Shown here: piece after piece, positions 17,225-25,982 of the stretch
Numbering within the stretch: the stretch's first letter is position 1
Layout: each line of letters starts with the position of its first letter
NCBI GenBank assembly: GCA_029238255.1
Contig: JAQWGK010000015.1
Span: 1 to 51,150 of the forward strand
Source: Porticoccaceae bacterium
Lineage (GTDB): Bacteria; Pseudomonadota; Gammaproteobacteria; Pseudomonadales; Porticoccaceae
Direction: 5' to 3'
DNA: 51,150 bases
Position numbers and translations under genes: made by a program
The notes under the pieces: generated by a model
What the model was told of the DNA's origin: nothing
Databases searched by the model: none
Seen by the model: only the letters and a program-made list of their open reading frames with translations

Positions 17225-18223
17225 ATGAGTCTAGAAACCATTGCCTTCACCAGCGGCGATTCCGGCGAGTGCCACTACCACCTTTGGCCAGCTAAATCGT
17301 CTCCTAAATCTCCTGCCCAACAGGCCCCAGCCAAAGCCTGGATTCATATTATGCACGGCATGGCCGAGCACAGCGCCCGCTACCAACATCTGGCTGAATT
17401 TCTTAATCAACAGGGTTATATGGTCAGTGCCGATGATCACCGTGGTCACGGCAAAACTGGTGCCGCCAATGGCAATCTCTATCACTTTGCCGATAACGAT
17501 GGCTGGGATCAGATGATTGATGATCAGTGGCAGCTTATTGAACATATTGGCCAGCAAACTGATCTGCCACTAATTATCCTTGGCCACAGTATGGGCTCAT
17601 TTATGGCCACGAGATTCTGTCAGATTTACGCCGAGAGACTGAGCAATAAACTACAGCATAGACCGGGCAATAAACTCGGTGACAGCCTAAAAGGCCTGGT
17701 ACTGTCCGGCTCTAACTATGCGCCACCCTGGACTTGCAAAGCCGCCGCTGGCATCGCCAGAATTGAACGCCTGCGGCTGGGTAAAAAAGCGGTCAGCCCG
17801 TTGATGGAAAGCCTCTCTTTTGGTGCATTTAATAATGCTTTTAAACCTAACCGCACGGTAAAAGACTGGATTTCCAGTGACCCGGCGGTGGTCGACACCT
17901 ATATAGCTGACCCTCACTGCGGCGGCGCTATTTCCACTCAATCCTGGTATGACTTTCTCAATGGTTTAGCCGAACTTGGAGCGCCAAAGGCCATGGCTAA
18001 ACTCAACTCTAAGTTGCCGATTTACCTGCTCTCTGGTGCGTTAGATCCGGTCGGCGGTGGGGGTAAAGGGGTAGAAAAATTGGCGGATATGGTAAAGGCT
18101 GCCGGTGTTGAAAATATTGACTGCAAACTCTACCCGCAAGGTCGTCATGAGATGCTAAATGAGACCAATAAGCGCGAAGTTTATGGGGATCTGTTGGACT
18201 GGCTGGATAGCCGTTTGGGGTGA
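17225..18223 (+). CDS. Alpha/beta hydrolase, monoacylglycerol lipase / lysophospholipase-like
   Basis: The 332-residue protein belongs to the serine aminopeptidase S33 / monoacylglycerol lipase group. Motifs: HGMAEHSARY (oxyanion region), DDHRGHGKT, nucleophile elbow GHSMGS with S122, LSGALDPVGG carrying the catalytic Asp, and GRHEMLNE with the catalytic His. No signal peptide is visible, so it should act in the cytoplasm, probably on acylglycerols or lysophospholipids; the exact substrate cannot be read. An AAAGAGGCAACCT ribosome-binding region precedes the ATG. It stands alone between repeat regions. Confidence 0.85.
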   Translation: MSLETIAFTSGDSGECHYHLWPAKSSPKSPAQQAPAKAWIHIMHGMAEHSARYQHLAEFLNQQGYMVSADDHRGHGKTGAANGNLYHFADNDGWDQMIDDQWQLIEHIGQQTDLPLIILGHSMGSFMATRFCQIYAERLSNKLQHRPGNKLGDSLKGLVLSGSNYAPPWTCKAAAGIARIERLRLGKKAVSPLMESLSFGAFNNAFKPNRTVKDWISSDPAVVDTYIADPHCGGAISTQSWYDFLNGLAELGAPKAMAKLNSKLPIYLLSGALDPVGGGGKGVEKLADMVKAAGVENIDCKLYPQGRHEMLNETNKREVYGDLLDWLDSRLG

Positions 18224-18237
18224 GATCGATTTCTGTT

Positions 18238-18300
18238 ATTTCGACCGGAGGGAGAAATCTGAGGGAGATCCCTCGTCGCTGCGCTCTGTCGGGATGACAG
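18238..18300. repeat. Composite dispersed repeat
   Basis: The left part ATTTCGACCGGAGGGAGAAA (18238-18257) is related to 29194-29216 in inverted orientation. The right part CCTCGTCGCTGCGCTCTGTC plus GGGATGACAG (about 18270-18300) matches 3969-4003 and the inverse of 36759-36800. Confidence 0.65.
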
Positions 18301-18313
18301 GCTTGTCCAAATC

Positions 18314-18382
18314 AGCTCGTAAAAATAGCTCGTAAAAATAGCTCGTAAAAACAAAGCTTGTAAAAACAAAGCTCGTAAAAAA
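18314..18382. repeat. 13/15-bp short tandem repeats
   Basis: Five consecutive units AGCTCGTAAAAAT, AGCTCGTAAAAAT, AGCTCGTAAAAACAA, AGCTTGTAAAAACAA, AGCTCGTAAAAAA. The last A run doubles as the T tract of the minus-strand terminator. Confidence 0.85.
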
Positions 18383-18403
18383 GAGGGGCTGATTAGGCCC
18401 CCC
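18377..18403 (-). terminator. Rho-independent terminator downstream of pepN
   Basis: On the minus strand GGGGC pairs with GCCCC around a 7-nt loop and is followed by TCTTTTTT. It is about 190 nt beyond the pepN stop. Confidence 0.65.
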
Positions 18404-18445
18404 TTAAATGGAGTTACATCTGTCCTTAACGACCCTGAATGGGGA

Positions 18446-18558
18446 TTAGTCATTCAGCACTAAACGTAGAGCGGTCGCCAGTGCCAAGCCAGCAAAAAGG
18501 ACAATACTGACCTGACACTTAAAGCATAGACAACAATCCGAGCTTTACCAGCCTCTGC
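18446..18558 (-). pseudogene. Possible remnant of a small membrane-protein gene
   Basis: Two overlapping minus-strand frames join into one plausible hydrophobic peptide, AEAGKARIVVYALS then VSIVLFAGLALATALRLVLND, ending in TAA at 18446-18448. The switch falls exactly on a 5-bp tandem duplication (CTGAC CTGAC on the plus strand, 18507-18516); removing one copy restores a single frame. No ATG, GTG or TTG precedes it before an in-frame stop. It could be a decayed gene or chance. Confidence 0.3.
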
Positions 18559-18592
18559 TATATTTTAGTGACAGGCTTTTGCTTCAAAGCTT

Positions 18593-21235
18593 TTAAAGCG
18601 ACTTAATCGCAATTTCATAGATATCTTTAACCAGATTCGGCTCATCGGCAATTGCCTGCAGTGCATCGCGCATCTGTTGACGATTGGGCTCGGGGAATTT
18701 CTTCCAGCGTGTTAAGGGTGTTACCAAACGCGCAGCCACCTGTGGATTCTGGCTGTTTAGAGTAAGGATATGCTCCTTGAGGAACTGGTAACCCGAACCA
18801 TCCGGATTATGGAAATTAACTAAATTGCCACTGCAGAAACCGCCGATAAGACTGCGAATTTTATTCGGATTACTCAGGGTAAAGGCGGAGTGGTCAAGCA
18901 GCTCTTTGACGCGCGCTAAACCCTCCGGCTGAGAGTTGGTCGCCTGAATCTGCAACCATAGGTTCATCACCAAGCCCTCGTCGCGATACTCTTGTTCAAA
19001 CTCGGCCAACGCACTAGCCGCCTGCTCCTGCGCCGCTGGTGAGTTGACCAGACAGACCAACGCCGCGGCTTTATCGGTCATATTGTCGGCATCTTTAAAC
19101 TGTGCCCAAGCCAGATCAACCCCTACGTTGTCGATCAACATTAAATAGCTCAGGGCGACATTTTTAACGGCGCGACGACCAATTTGCTCAGCAACAGGTT
19201 GGTAATCCTGCTCAATATTATGGCGCTGATAAACCGCTAGCAATTTTTCCGATAGCGCCTCGGCAAGTGATTTGCGAACAAAATTCCGCGCAGCGTGAAT
19301 TGCCTGCACATGAATAATATCTGACTCTTCGTGAAGCTGCGCTTCGCTGGGCAGCCGCAACATTAAATCAACCATTGCCGGATCGAGATTTTTATCACTG
19401 AGCAGTTTGTCATAGGCATCGATCAGCTGTTGATCCATCACCAGCGGTCGCTGATGCAAGCTGTCATCGGTAAGCTTCTGCAGCAGCGCAAAGCTTAGTT
19501 TCTGCCCCGCATCCCAGCGATTAAAGCCATCGCTGTCGTTGGCCATCAGATGGGCAAGCTGCTCCGAGCTGTAGGGGTAGTCGAGCTTTACCGGTGCCGA
19601 TAAACCGCGCAACAGTGAGGGGACCGCCGCTTCGTGGATATTCTCGATCACCAACTGCTGGGTGGTTTCGGTAAGTTCGTAGACAATCTCTGTATCGCCA
19701 TTGGCATTTAGGGGCAGATCACCAGAAGCACCGACCAAGCCGAGTTTGACCGGAATAACAAAGGCCTGCTTTTGCGGCTGACCGGGGGTTGCCGGACAGC
19801 TCTGGGCAAAATCCAGAGTCATTGTTTTAGCTGCTGCATCATAACTGGAACTGACTTTTAAATTAGGTGTACCAGACTGTTTGTACCAGCGACGGAACTG
19901 AGTGAAGTCGCGACCACTGGCATCTTCCATCGCCTTTACAAACTCTTCGATAGTCACTGCCTGACCATCATGGCGATCAAAGTAGAGATCGGTGGCTTTT
20001 CTAAATAGCTTATCGCCCAACAGACTGTGGTACATACCCACCACTTCAGCGCCCTTTTCATAGACGGTGAGGGTGTAGAAGTTATTGATCTCCATATAGG
20101 AGTCAGGCTGCACCGGATGGGACATAGGCCCGCCATCTTCAGCAAACTGGTGGGTGCGCAGATAGGTAGCATCTTCGATACGTTTCACCGTCGCGGAATT
20201 CATATCGGCGGAGAACTGCGCGTCGCGATAAACAGTAAAGCCCTCTTTAAGGCTGAGCTGAAACCAGTCGCGACAGGTGACCCGATTGCCGGACCAGTTG
20301 TGGAAATACTCGTGGGCAACAATGCCTTCGACGCGCTGGAAAGAAGCATCTGTGGTGGTTTTGGGGTTGGCTAGCACTGCGGAAGTATTAAAGATATTAA
20401 GCCCTTTATTTTCCATGGCCCCCATATTGAAATCATCCACAGCGACAATCATAAAGATATCCAGATCGTACTCACGGCCATAGACCTGCTCGTCCCAACC
20501 CATAGAATTTTTCAGCGAGAGCATGGCATGAGCACATTTATCCAGATCTTTCTCTTCAACAAATATCTGCAACTTAATTTCGCGGCCGGACATAGTGGTA
20601 AAACTATCTTCGACCACACTTAGAGTGCCGGCTACCAGAGCAAACAGGTAGGCAGGCTTTTTAAAGGGGTCGTGCCAGGTCACAAAATGTTTGCCGTCTT
20701 CGAGATCACCACTGGCTATTGGGTTGCCGTTGGAGAGCAGCACGGGATAAGTGGCTTTATTGGCGATCACCTTGGTGGTGAATTCCGACATCACATCCGG
20801 ACGATCCAGATAATAGGTGATATCGCGAAAACCCTCGGCCTCACACTGGGTGCAATACATGGTGCGGGATTTATAAAGCCCCATCATGGTGGTATTCAGC
20901 TGCGGCATTATCAGCACCTGAGTGGTAATAATCGCGCTATCGGGCAAACCACTGATGGTCAGTGACTCATTATCACAGCTATAGCTATAATTTTGGCCGT
21001 CCTCTTCCAGACGCTTGCCATCAACCTCTAGAGATTGGAGATCCAGACCTTCGCTGCCGTGCAGAACCAGATCAGCGGAAGCTTCATCACTGAGCGGATT
21101 GCGCTTAACGACCAGCGTGGCTGTGACTTTGGTATTTTGTTCCCCGAGATCAAAAACCAGATCGGTTTTTTCAATAATAAATGGCGAGACCTTATAGTCC
21201 TGCAGATAAATTGTTTGTGGCAGCGCATCTTTCAT
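18593..21235 (-). CDS. pepN: Aminopeptidase N (M1 metallopeptidase)
   Basis: The 880-residue protein is the broad-specificity cytoplasmic aminopeptidase that completes peptide breakdown. It has the substrate-binding GAMENKG motif (about residue 260) and the zinc site HEYFHNW (HExxH, about residue 297) with the downstream glutamate in KEGFTVYRD. Length matches E. coli PepN (870 aa). AGAAGGAAG precedes the ATG by about 7 nt. It is downstream of, and in the same direction as, the DUF2797 gene, with a 70-bp gap, and ends before a terminator. Confidence 0.96.
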   Translation of the reverse strand: MKDALPQTIYLQDYKVSPFIIEKTDLVFDLGEQNTKVTATLVVKRNPLSDEASADLVLHGSEGLDLQSLEVDGKRLEEDGQNYSYSCDNESLTISGLPDSAIITTQVLIMPQLNTTMMGLYKSRTMYCTQCEAEGFRDITYYLDRPDVMSEFTTKVIANKATYPVLLSNGNPIASGDLEDGKHFVTWHDPFKKPAYLFALVAGTLSVVEDSFTTMSGREIKLQIFVEEKDLDKCAHAMLSLKNSMGWDEQVYGREYDLDIFMIVAVDDFNMGAMENKGLNIFNTSAVLANPKTTTDASFQRVEGIVAHEYFHNWSGNRVTCRDWFQLSLKEGFTVYRDAQFSADMNSATVKRIEDATYLRTHQFAEDGGPMSHPVQPDSYMEINNFYTLTVYEKGAEVVGMYHSLLGDKLFRKATDLYFDRHDGQAVTIEEFVKAMEDASGRDFTQFRRWYKQSGTPNLKVSSSYDAAAKTMTLDFAQSCPATPGQPQKQAFVIPVKLGLVGASGDLPLNANGDTEIVYELTETTQQLVIENIHEAAVPSLLRGLSAPVKLDYPYSSEQLAHLMANDSDGFNRWDAGQKLSFALLQKLTDDSLHQRPLVMDQQLIDAYDKLLSDKNLDPAMVDLMLRLPSEAQLHEESDIIHVQAIHAARNFVRKSLAEALSEKLLAVYQRHNIEQDYQPVAEQIGRRAVKNVALSYLMLIDNVGVDLAWAQFKDADNMTDKAAALVCLVNSPAAQEQAASALAEFEQEYRDEGLVMNLWLQIQATNSQPEGLARVKELLDHSAFTLSNPNKIRSLIGGFCSGNLVNFHNPDGSGYQFLKEHILTLNSQNPQVAARLVTPLTRWKKFPEPNRQQMRDALQAIADEPNLVKDIYEIAIKSL

Positions 21236-21305
21236 TGGGGGCTTCCTTCTATTTTTTATATCAATTAGGGCTAAAGATTACAGGAATTCTTAATTACAAC
21301 AGCGA

Positions 21306-22154
21306 TCAGGAATAGACCGAAAACTGAACATTGTAGGCAGTATATTTTCGGATATTGATCACGCCATTATCAAAGATAAGATACTGACCTTTAATACCCT
21401 GCAGCAGACCTTCAATCTGCGGTTGCTTATCCAGATTAAAGCTCTTTACCTTCTCCGGCCAGACCGTAACCGGAAATTCAATCTCAGTGGTTTTTTCCGT
21501 AAACAGTCGCTGCAGCGCCTGCAGGCCAAACTCCTGCTCGAGAAGCTCCAGCTCGGACTCTGACTTAGTCATTAGCTCGTCCCGCAGTTCCGCCAGATCA
21601 ACTCCATCTGCATTGCCTTTTAACATTCTCTGCCAATGGGTTTTATCGGCAATATGCTCGCGAAGACGATCTTCGATCAAGCCCGCCTGATAGCGAGTCT
21701 GCACTCTAAAGATAGGCAAGCCTTGAGTAGCGCCCTGATCAATCCAGCGGGTTGGCAGCTGATTGCCACGAGTGATTCCAACCTTAACGCCGGAGCTATT
21801 GGCCAAGTAGACAAAGTGATCGGTAAAACAGTATTTCTCGCCCCACTCCGAGTCGCGACAGGTGCCGTGGTGAAAGTGGCATTTCTCCGGACTCATAATA
21901 CAGCTGTCGCACTGGGGTAACTTGGTAAAACAGGGGTAACAATAGCCCTGACTAAAACTCTTTTTAGAGCGACGGCCACAGTGGATGCAGTGAATATCAC
22001 CGAGGTGCTCAAGGCTGACACGGCTGCCAATAAATTGATTTATTGGCACTCGCTGCTCATCCAGTGGCAGCTGATACTCAACCGAGCCATCGTCATCGAG
22101 ACTGGTGTGCATCTTTTCCAAATGGCCGGAGGCTTGGAATAATAATTCGCTCAT
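21306..22154 (-). CDS. DUF2797 protein with cysteine-rich zinc-ribbon region
   Basis: The 282-residue protein matches the DUF2797 family. Its middle section has paired cysteines in zinc-ribbon spacing: CIHCGRRSKKSF, CYPCF, CDSC, then C-x-FHHGTC. The family motif YLANSSGVKVGITR and RWIDQGA follow. The GITR...RWIDQGA part resembles a GIY-YIG-like layout, but no activity is established. It is 4 bp downstream of the YeaC gene and probably co-transcribed with it. Confidence 0.85.
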   Translation of the reverse strand: MSELLFQASGHLEKMHTSLDDDGSVEYQLPLDEQRVPINQFIGSRVSLEHLGDIHCIHCGRRSKKSFSQGYCYPCFTKLPQCDSCIMSPEKCHFHHGTCRDSEWGEKYCFTDHFVYLANSSGVKVGITRGNQLPTRWIDQGATQGLPIFRVQTRYQAGLIEDRLREHIADKTHWQRMLKGNADGVDLAELRDELMTKSESELELLEQEFGLQALQRLFTEKTTEIEFPVTVWPEKVKSFNLDKQPQIEGLLQGIKGQYLIFDNGVINIRKYTAYNVQFSVYS

Positions 22155-22158
22155 GGAG

Positions 22159-22428
22159 TTAGTCCTGCCACTTTAGAGGCTGTTCGCTGTCGAGATGATC
22201 ATCGGGCAAGTCGTTGTTACAGGCCGTAGTTTTTGGTGGCACATAGCCAGTGCGCTGCTCTTCGGGAACAAGCAGTTTCTGCTCGTAGGCAATAATAGCC
22301 TGCATACAGAGTTCCTTTTGCTCTGGGCTGAGGGGTCGGGTATCCGGCCATTTACCCAGCTCAATAGCCTTTTTAAAGCGTTCGTATATCTCAGGGGTAA
22401 TGCTGTCGAGTAACTGCTGAAAATCCAT
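22159..22428 (-). CDS. YeaC-like DUF1315 protein
   Basis: The 89-residue protein begins MDFQQLLDSITPEIYERFKKAIELGKWPDG-like (KWPDTRPLSPEQK), the conserved signature of DUF1315 (E. coli YeaC). Function is unknown. It lies 3 bp from the rhomboid gene stop and 4 bp from DUF2797, in one minus-strand operon. Confidence 0.87.
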   Translation of the reverse strand: MDFQQLLDSITPEIYERFKKAIELGKWPDTRPLSPEQKELCMQAIIAYEQKLLVPEEQRTGYVPPKTTACNNDLPDDHLDSEQPLKWQD

Positions 22429-22431
22429 TAT

Positions 22432-23046
22432 CTACTTTAACCTCTTGCCAAAAGTTGCCAGCAGACCAAACACCAGCCCCAGCAACATACCGATTACCAG
22501 TCCGCTGGCATGGGCTGCATTAGCGATACCCACACCCAGCAGCACATCCAAAATGCCGGTCATACAGACAAATAACCAGCCAATCATAAATATAATCAAC
22601 TCTTTTGGCAGCCTGATTAGCGGGTGTGGCGCCAGCAGATTGCGAATCCAGATATAGCCTAATAAGCCATAGATAACACCGGACATACCGCCAAAGTAAA
22701 CCGAACTGCTCCAGACAAACTGCGCCATATTGGAGACCAGTGCACAGAGCACCACGACCAAGACAAGATGCAGGGAACCTGACAGGCGTTCTATGCGCGC
22801 ACCGAGCAGGCACAGCCAGAGGCCATTAAAGACAAAGTGCATCAAACCAAAGTGAACAAAGATCGGCGTTATCAGACGCCACTTCTCAGGACCGGTAATA
22901 CCGCCAAATACAAAGGGCTGTGGAACCGGATATAGGAAGCTGCACATAAACCAGCCCAGCAGGCTGCCAAAGAACAGGGCTGCGGTGACCGGATGATATC
23001 GGGCGGCGATTATCCATCTTGCGATCAGGGTCAGGCTATTGGTCAT
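22432..23046 (-). CDS. Rhomboid-family intramembrane serine protease
   Basis: The 204-residue protein has about six hydrophobic helices and the rhomboid catalytic residues: HFGLMHFVFN (oxyanion side His and Asn, residues 65-74), GGMSGVIYG with nucleophile S122, and NAAHASG with catalytic H179. Rhomboids cut transmembrane segments within the inner membrane. The sequence retains the full Ser-His dyad, so it should be active. It is 12 bp after nadK on the same strand and may share its transcript. Its substrate is unknown. Confidence 0.87.
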   Translation of the reverse strand: MTNSLTLIARWIIAARYHPVTAALFFGSLLGWFMCSFLYPVPQPFVFGGITGPEKWRLITPIFVHFGLMHFVFNGLWLCLLGARIERLSGSLHLVLVVVLCALVSNMAQFVWSSSVYFGGMSGVIYGLLGYIWIRNLLAPHPLIRLPKELIIFMIGWLFVCMTGILDVLLGVGIANAAHASGLVIGMLLGLVFGLLATFGKRLK

Positions 23047-23058
23047 TGGTTGTAGTCA

Positions 23059-23952
23059 TTATTGATTTTTTTTGTCGTCGAGACGGCTGCCCCAGCCCAA
23101 TTTAGAGCGGCAGATTCGGTAGAAATTATGATCCTGAGGGTGAATAAGAACGATTCCGTGGGGATGCTTGCGGATGGTAATGATATCCCCGGGCTCGGTC
23201 TGGTAATCATTGTGACCATCGCAGGTAATAAGCGGATGCAGTTCATTTCTTGTGCTAACCCGAATTTCAATCTGCGCGTTGCCGTGCAGAGCAATGGGTC
23301 GGCTATTTAATGTATGGGGATTGAGAGGCACCACCACCATCGCATCCAGTTCCGGGCAGAGCAGCGGCCCACCGGCAGAAAGCGCATAGGCCGTAGAGCC
23401 TGTGGGCGTGGCAACAATCAAACCATCGGAGCGCTGGCTGTAGACAAACTCACCGTCCACATAGAGCTCAAAGGCCATCATGCGTACGGATTGTCCCGGA
23501 TGCAAAACTATATCGTTAACCGCCAGACCTTCACCGATAAGCTTGCCATTGCGGGTAATTGAGGTCTCAAGAATAAAGCGATCCGTTTTTTTAAAGTCCC
23601 CCGCCAACACCGGTAACACCCGCTCGGCGATCTCATCAGGAGAGATATCGGTTAAAAACCCAAGGCGACCCCGGTTAATTCCCAGCAGCGGAATATTACT
23701 TTCCGCCATCTTGCGGCTGGCGCTAAGCATACTGCCATCACCACCGACCACAATCGCCAGATCAACAGCACCGGAGAACTGCTCTATAGGCAGGGCCTTA
23801 TCAACGGACCAGTCGACCAACTTAGCCGCCTGCTCTTCGTAGATAACCTCAGCACCCTGGGCTAGCAGAAAGGATTCCAGCTTGTTAAAGGAGTCGCGAA
23901 CCTCTGGAACCGCGAGGCTTCCAAGGAGTCCGATACGTTGAAAATAAGGCAT
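23059..23952 (-). CDS. nadK: NAD kinase
   Basis: The 297-residue protein phosphorylates NAD to NADP. It has the GGDGSML motif (residues 70-76), the segment GINRGRLGFLTDI and the nucleotide-binding TPTGSTAYALSAGGP. Length matches E. coli NadK (292). ATG at 23952 (MPYFQRIGLLG) is chosen; a start at 24009 would add 19 residues not typical of the family. It is divergent from the shikimate-kinase-like gene and likely first in the nadK-rhomboid-YeaC-DUF2797 series. Confidence 0.95.
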   Translation of the reverse strand: MPYFQRIGLLGSLAVPEVRDSFNKLESFLLAQGAEVIYEEQAAKLVDWSVDKALPIEQFSGAVDLAIVVGGDGSMLSASRKMAESNIPLLGINRGRLGFLTDISPDEIAERVLPVLAGDFKKTDRFILETSITRNGKLIGEGLAVNDIVLHPGQSVRMMAFELYVDGEFVYSQRSDGLIVATPTGSTAYALSAGGPLLCPELDAMVVVPLNPHTLNSRPIALHGNAQIEIRVSTRNELHPLITCDGHNDYQTEPGDIITIRKHPHGIVLIHPQDHNFYRICRSKLGWGSRLDDKKNQ

Positions 23953-24077
23953 ATTTTTGAGCGTCCAAAAACTTGACCGATGATTATACAGGCTGGGGCG
24001 GCAATTCACTCTTTTTAAGGCATAATATCTTGCATAGGCTTAAGAGCAGAGAGTGCCCCATAAACTAAAGGATTATT

Positions 24078-24599
24078 ATGAATAGCAAAGCAACTGATAC
24101 TGGCGCGGATAGCATCGTTTTAATTGGCATGCCCGGCGCAGGCAAAAGCACCCTGGGCATTCTTCTGGCCAAAGAATTAGGCATGGGATTTGTGGATACA
24201 GATGTCACTATTCAGGTACGCGAGGGAAAGACCCTTCAGCAAATACTCGAAGACAGCGACTATATGAATCTGCGCAAGATCGAAGAACAGGTATTACTCA
24301 GCGAAGATATCGCCAATAAGGTAGTTGCCACCGGTGGCAGTGCGGCCTATTCCGAGGCCGGAATGGCCCGTCTAAAAGAGAGTGCGACAGTGGTATTTTT
24401 GGATGTGACCCTTGAAGAACTGGGCAACAGAATCACTAATTTTGAAAGCCGCGGTATCGCCAGAAGGCCCGATCAGAGCCTTGAATCGCTGTTTGAAGAA
24501 CGCCGTAAACTGTATAAAAAGTATGCAGATATCGCTGTCGACTGCGACCAGCAGTCATTGGAACAGAGCTTGAAATCTGTTATCCAACAACTGCTTTAA
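24078..24599 (+). CDS. Shikimate-kinase-like P-loop kinase
   Basis: The 173-residue protein has Walker A GMPGAGKST (17-25), the DTD pair (D40, D42), R66 in MNLRKIEEQVL and GGS at 86-88. This is the shikimate kinase fold. Two positions depart from AroK: the third glycine of the substrate GGG motif is serine, and the lid RPLL is RRPDQS. I recall a separate gammaproteobacterial subgroup with these changes, often named shikimate kinase. Phosphorylation of shikimate is therefore possible but not assured. It is convergent with the aminotransferase, 34 bp apart. Confidence 0.75.
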   Translation: MNSKATDTGADSIVLIGMPGAGKSTLGILLAKELGMGFVDTDVTIQVREGKTLQQILEDSDYMNLRKIEEQVLLSEDIANKVVATGGSAAYSEAGMARLKESATVVFLDVTLEELGNRITNFESRGIARRPDQSLESLFEERRKLYKKYADIAVDCDQQSLEQSLKSVIQQLL

Positions 24600-24633
24600 C
24601 AGTCTATTTGAGCCTTATATCAATCCGGGAAAT

Positions 24634-25827
24634 CTATTTAAGTACTTCTTTAATAGAATCCGCTAAATAATTGATATTGCTAGAGTTTATACCCGCCAAA
24701 TTAATACGAGTAGAAGAGACAATATAGATACCAAACTCTTCTCTCAGGCGTACCAGATGCTCCGGCTTAACACCCAAAAATGAGAACATTCCGTTCTGAC
24801 GTTTGATATGGCTAAAGTCCATTCCCAGCGCATTGTCCTGAATGCTATCCGCCAACAGCGTACGCATAGATTTAATTCTTAGGCGCACCTCTTCCAGCTC
24901 AGCTTTCCAGTCACCGCAGAGCTCTTCGTCACCGAGGATCAAGGACACCAAAAGAGCACCGTGAGCCGGAGGCATAGAATAGAGCTGACGAGCCACAGTC
25001 ATTGCCTGAGCAGCGACAATAGTTGCCTGCTCTGGGGTCTGGGTAATAAAGGTAATTGAACCGGTGCGCTCACGATAGAGGCCAAAGTTCTTTGAACAGC
25101 TGGAGGCAATCACGATCTCTGGCAGTTTTGCCGCCATAGTGCGCATACCGTAGGCATCCTCCTCAAGACCATCACCGAGTCCCTGATAGGCGGTATCGAT
25201 AAAGGGAATAAAACCTCTCTCCAGCGCTATTTCGGTAATTTCGTCCCACTGGGCATTGGTAAGATCAGCACCGGTTGGGTTGTGGCAGCAGCCGTGCAGC
25301 AGCACTACATCGCCCGCTGGAACCTTGCGCAGAGTATCCATCATCAGCTCTGAATTGATCTGACGGGTCTCCATATCGTAGTAAGGGTATTCCTCAATCT
25401 CAAAACCGGCACCGCCGAGCAGTGGAATATGGTTGGGCCAAGTTGGAACACCGACCCACAACTTAGCTTCAGGGCGAGCGCGTTTAACCACCTCAGCTCC
25501 TACTCTAAGAGCGCCAGAACCACCGGGAGCCTGAAGAGTTTTGATTCGACCCGAAGAGAGAATGCTGTGATCGGCACAGAACATCAGCTCAAGCATACGG
25601 CTGTTGTACTCAGCATCACCGGCAATACCCTGATAGGACTTGGTCTGCTCAAGCTCCATCAGCTTGCCCTCAGCGCGCTTAACCGCATCCATAACTGGCG
25701 TGCGACCGCGGTCATCCTGATAGACACCGACACCTAGATCAATTTTGTTCTCGCGTGGATCTTCTCTAAAAGCTGCCATTAACCCAAGAATAGGATCAAG
25801 ACCGACTGGCTTTAAACTCTCAAACAT
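24634..25827 (-). CDS. Aspartate/aromatic amino acid aminotransferase
   Basis: The 397-residue PLP enzyme of aminotransferase class I, AspC/TyrB subgroup. It opens MFESLKPVGLDPILGLMAAFREDPRENKIDLGVGVY, has LLHGCCHNPTGAD and the PLP lysine in SSCSKNFGLYRERTG, plus a C-terminal SSTRINLAGI with the substrate-carboxylate arginine. It transaminates aspartate, tyrosine or phenylalanine with 2-oxoglutarate in the cytoplasm. Length is as expected. AspC and TyrB cannot be separated from sequence alone. Three tandem TTCAGGAA boxes precede the start. Confidence 0.9.
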   Translation of the reverse strand: MFESLKPVGLDPILGLMAAFREDPRENKIDLGVGVYQDDRGRTPVMDAVKRAEGKLMELEQTKSYQGIAGDAEYNSRMLELMFCADHSILSSGRIKTLQAPGGSGALRVGAEVVKRARPEAKLWVGVPTWPNHIPLLGGAGFEIEEYPYYDMETRQINSELMMDTLRKVPAGDVVLLHGCCHNPTGADLTNAQWDEITEIALERGFIPFIDTAYQGLGDGLEEDAYGMRTMAAKLPEIVIASSCSKNFGLYRERTGSITFITQTPEQATIVAAQAMTVARQLYSMPPAHGALLVSLILGDEELCGDWKAELEEVRLRIKSMRTLLADSIQDNALGMDFSHIKRQNGMFSFLGVKPEHLVRLREEFGIYIVSSTRINLAGINSSNINYLADSIKEVLK

Positions 25828-25833
25828 TATTAT

Positions 25834-25866
25834 TTCCTGAATTGTGTTCCTGAATGGATTCCTGAA
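25834..25866 (-). repeat. Triplicated ribosome-binding box before the aminotransferase
   Basis: TTCAGGAA occurs three times on the minus strand (complements of 25834-25841, 25847-25854, 25859-25866), spaced 12-13 bp. The nearest is 6 nt from the ATG and serves as the Shine-Dalgarno sequence; the other two are at 19 and 31 nt. Confidence 0.7.
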
Positions 25867-25982
25867 GTGTTGTACTTCCGACCACTAAATTTTTGCAGGC
25901 GCAAGTTTACTATGTCTGGCGGTAATTGTTTAACCCTTTATTACATGATTATTTATTACCTGATTATTTTTTCCCTGCTGTT

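Larger units (their letters stand above)
18224..18592. other. Intergenic region rich in repeats, with a pepN terminator
   Basis: This 369-bp convergent spacer contains, in order, a composite dispersed repeat (18238-18300), five short tandem units (18314-18380), a minus-strand terminator (18377-18403) and a remnant of a small membrane-protein frame (18446-18558, minus). No intact gene is visible. Confidence 0.7.
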
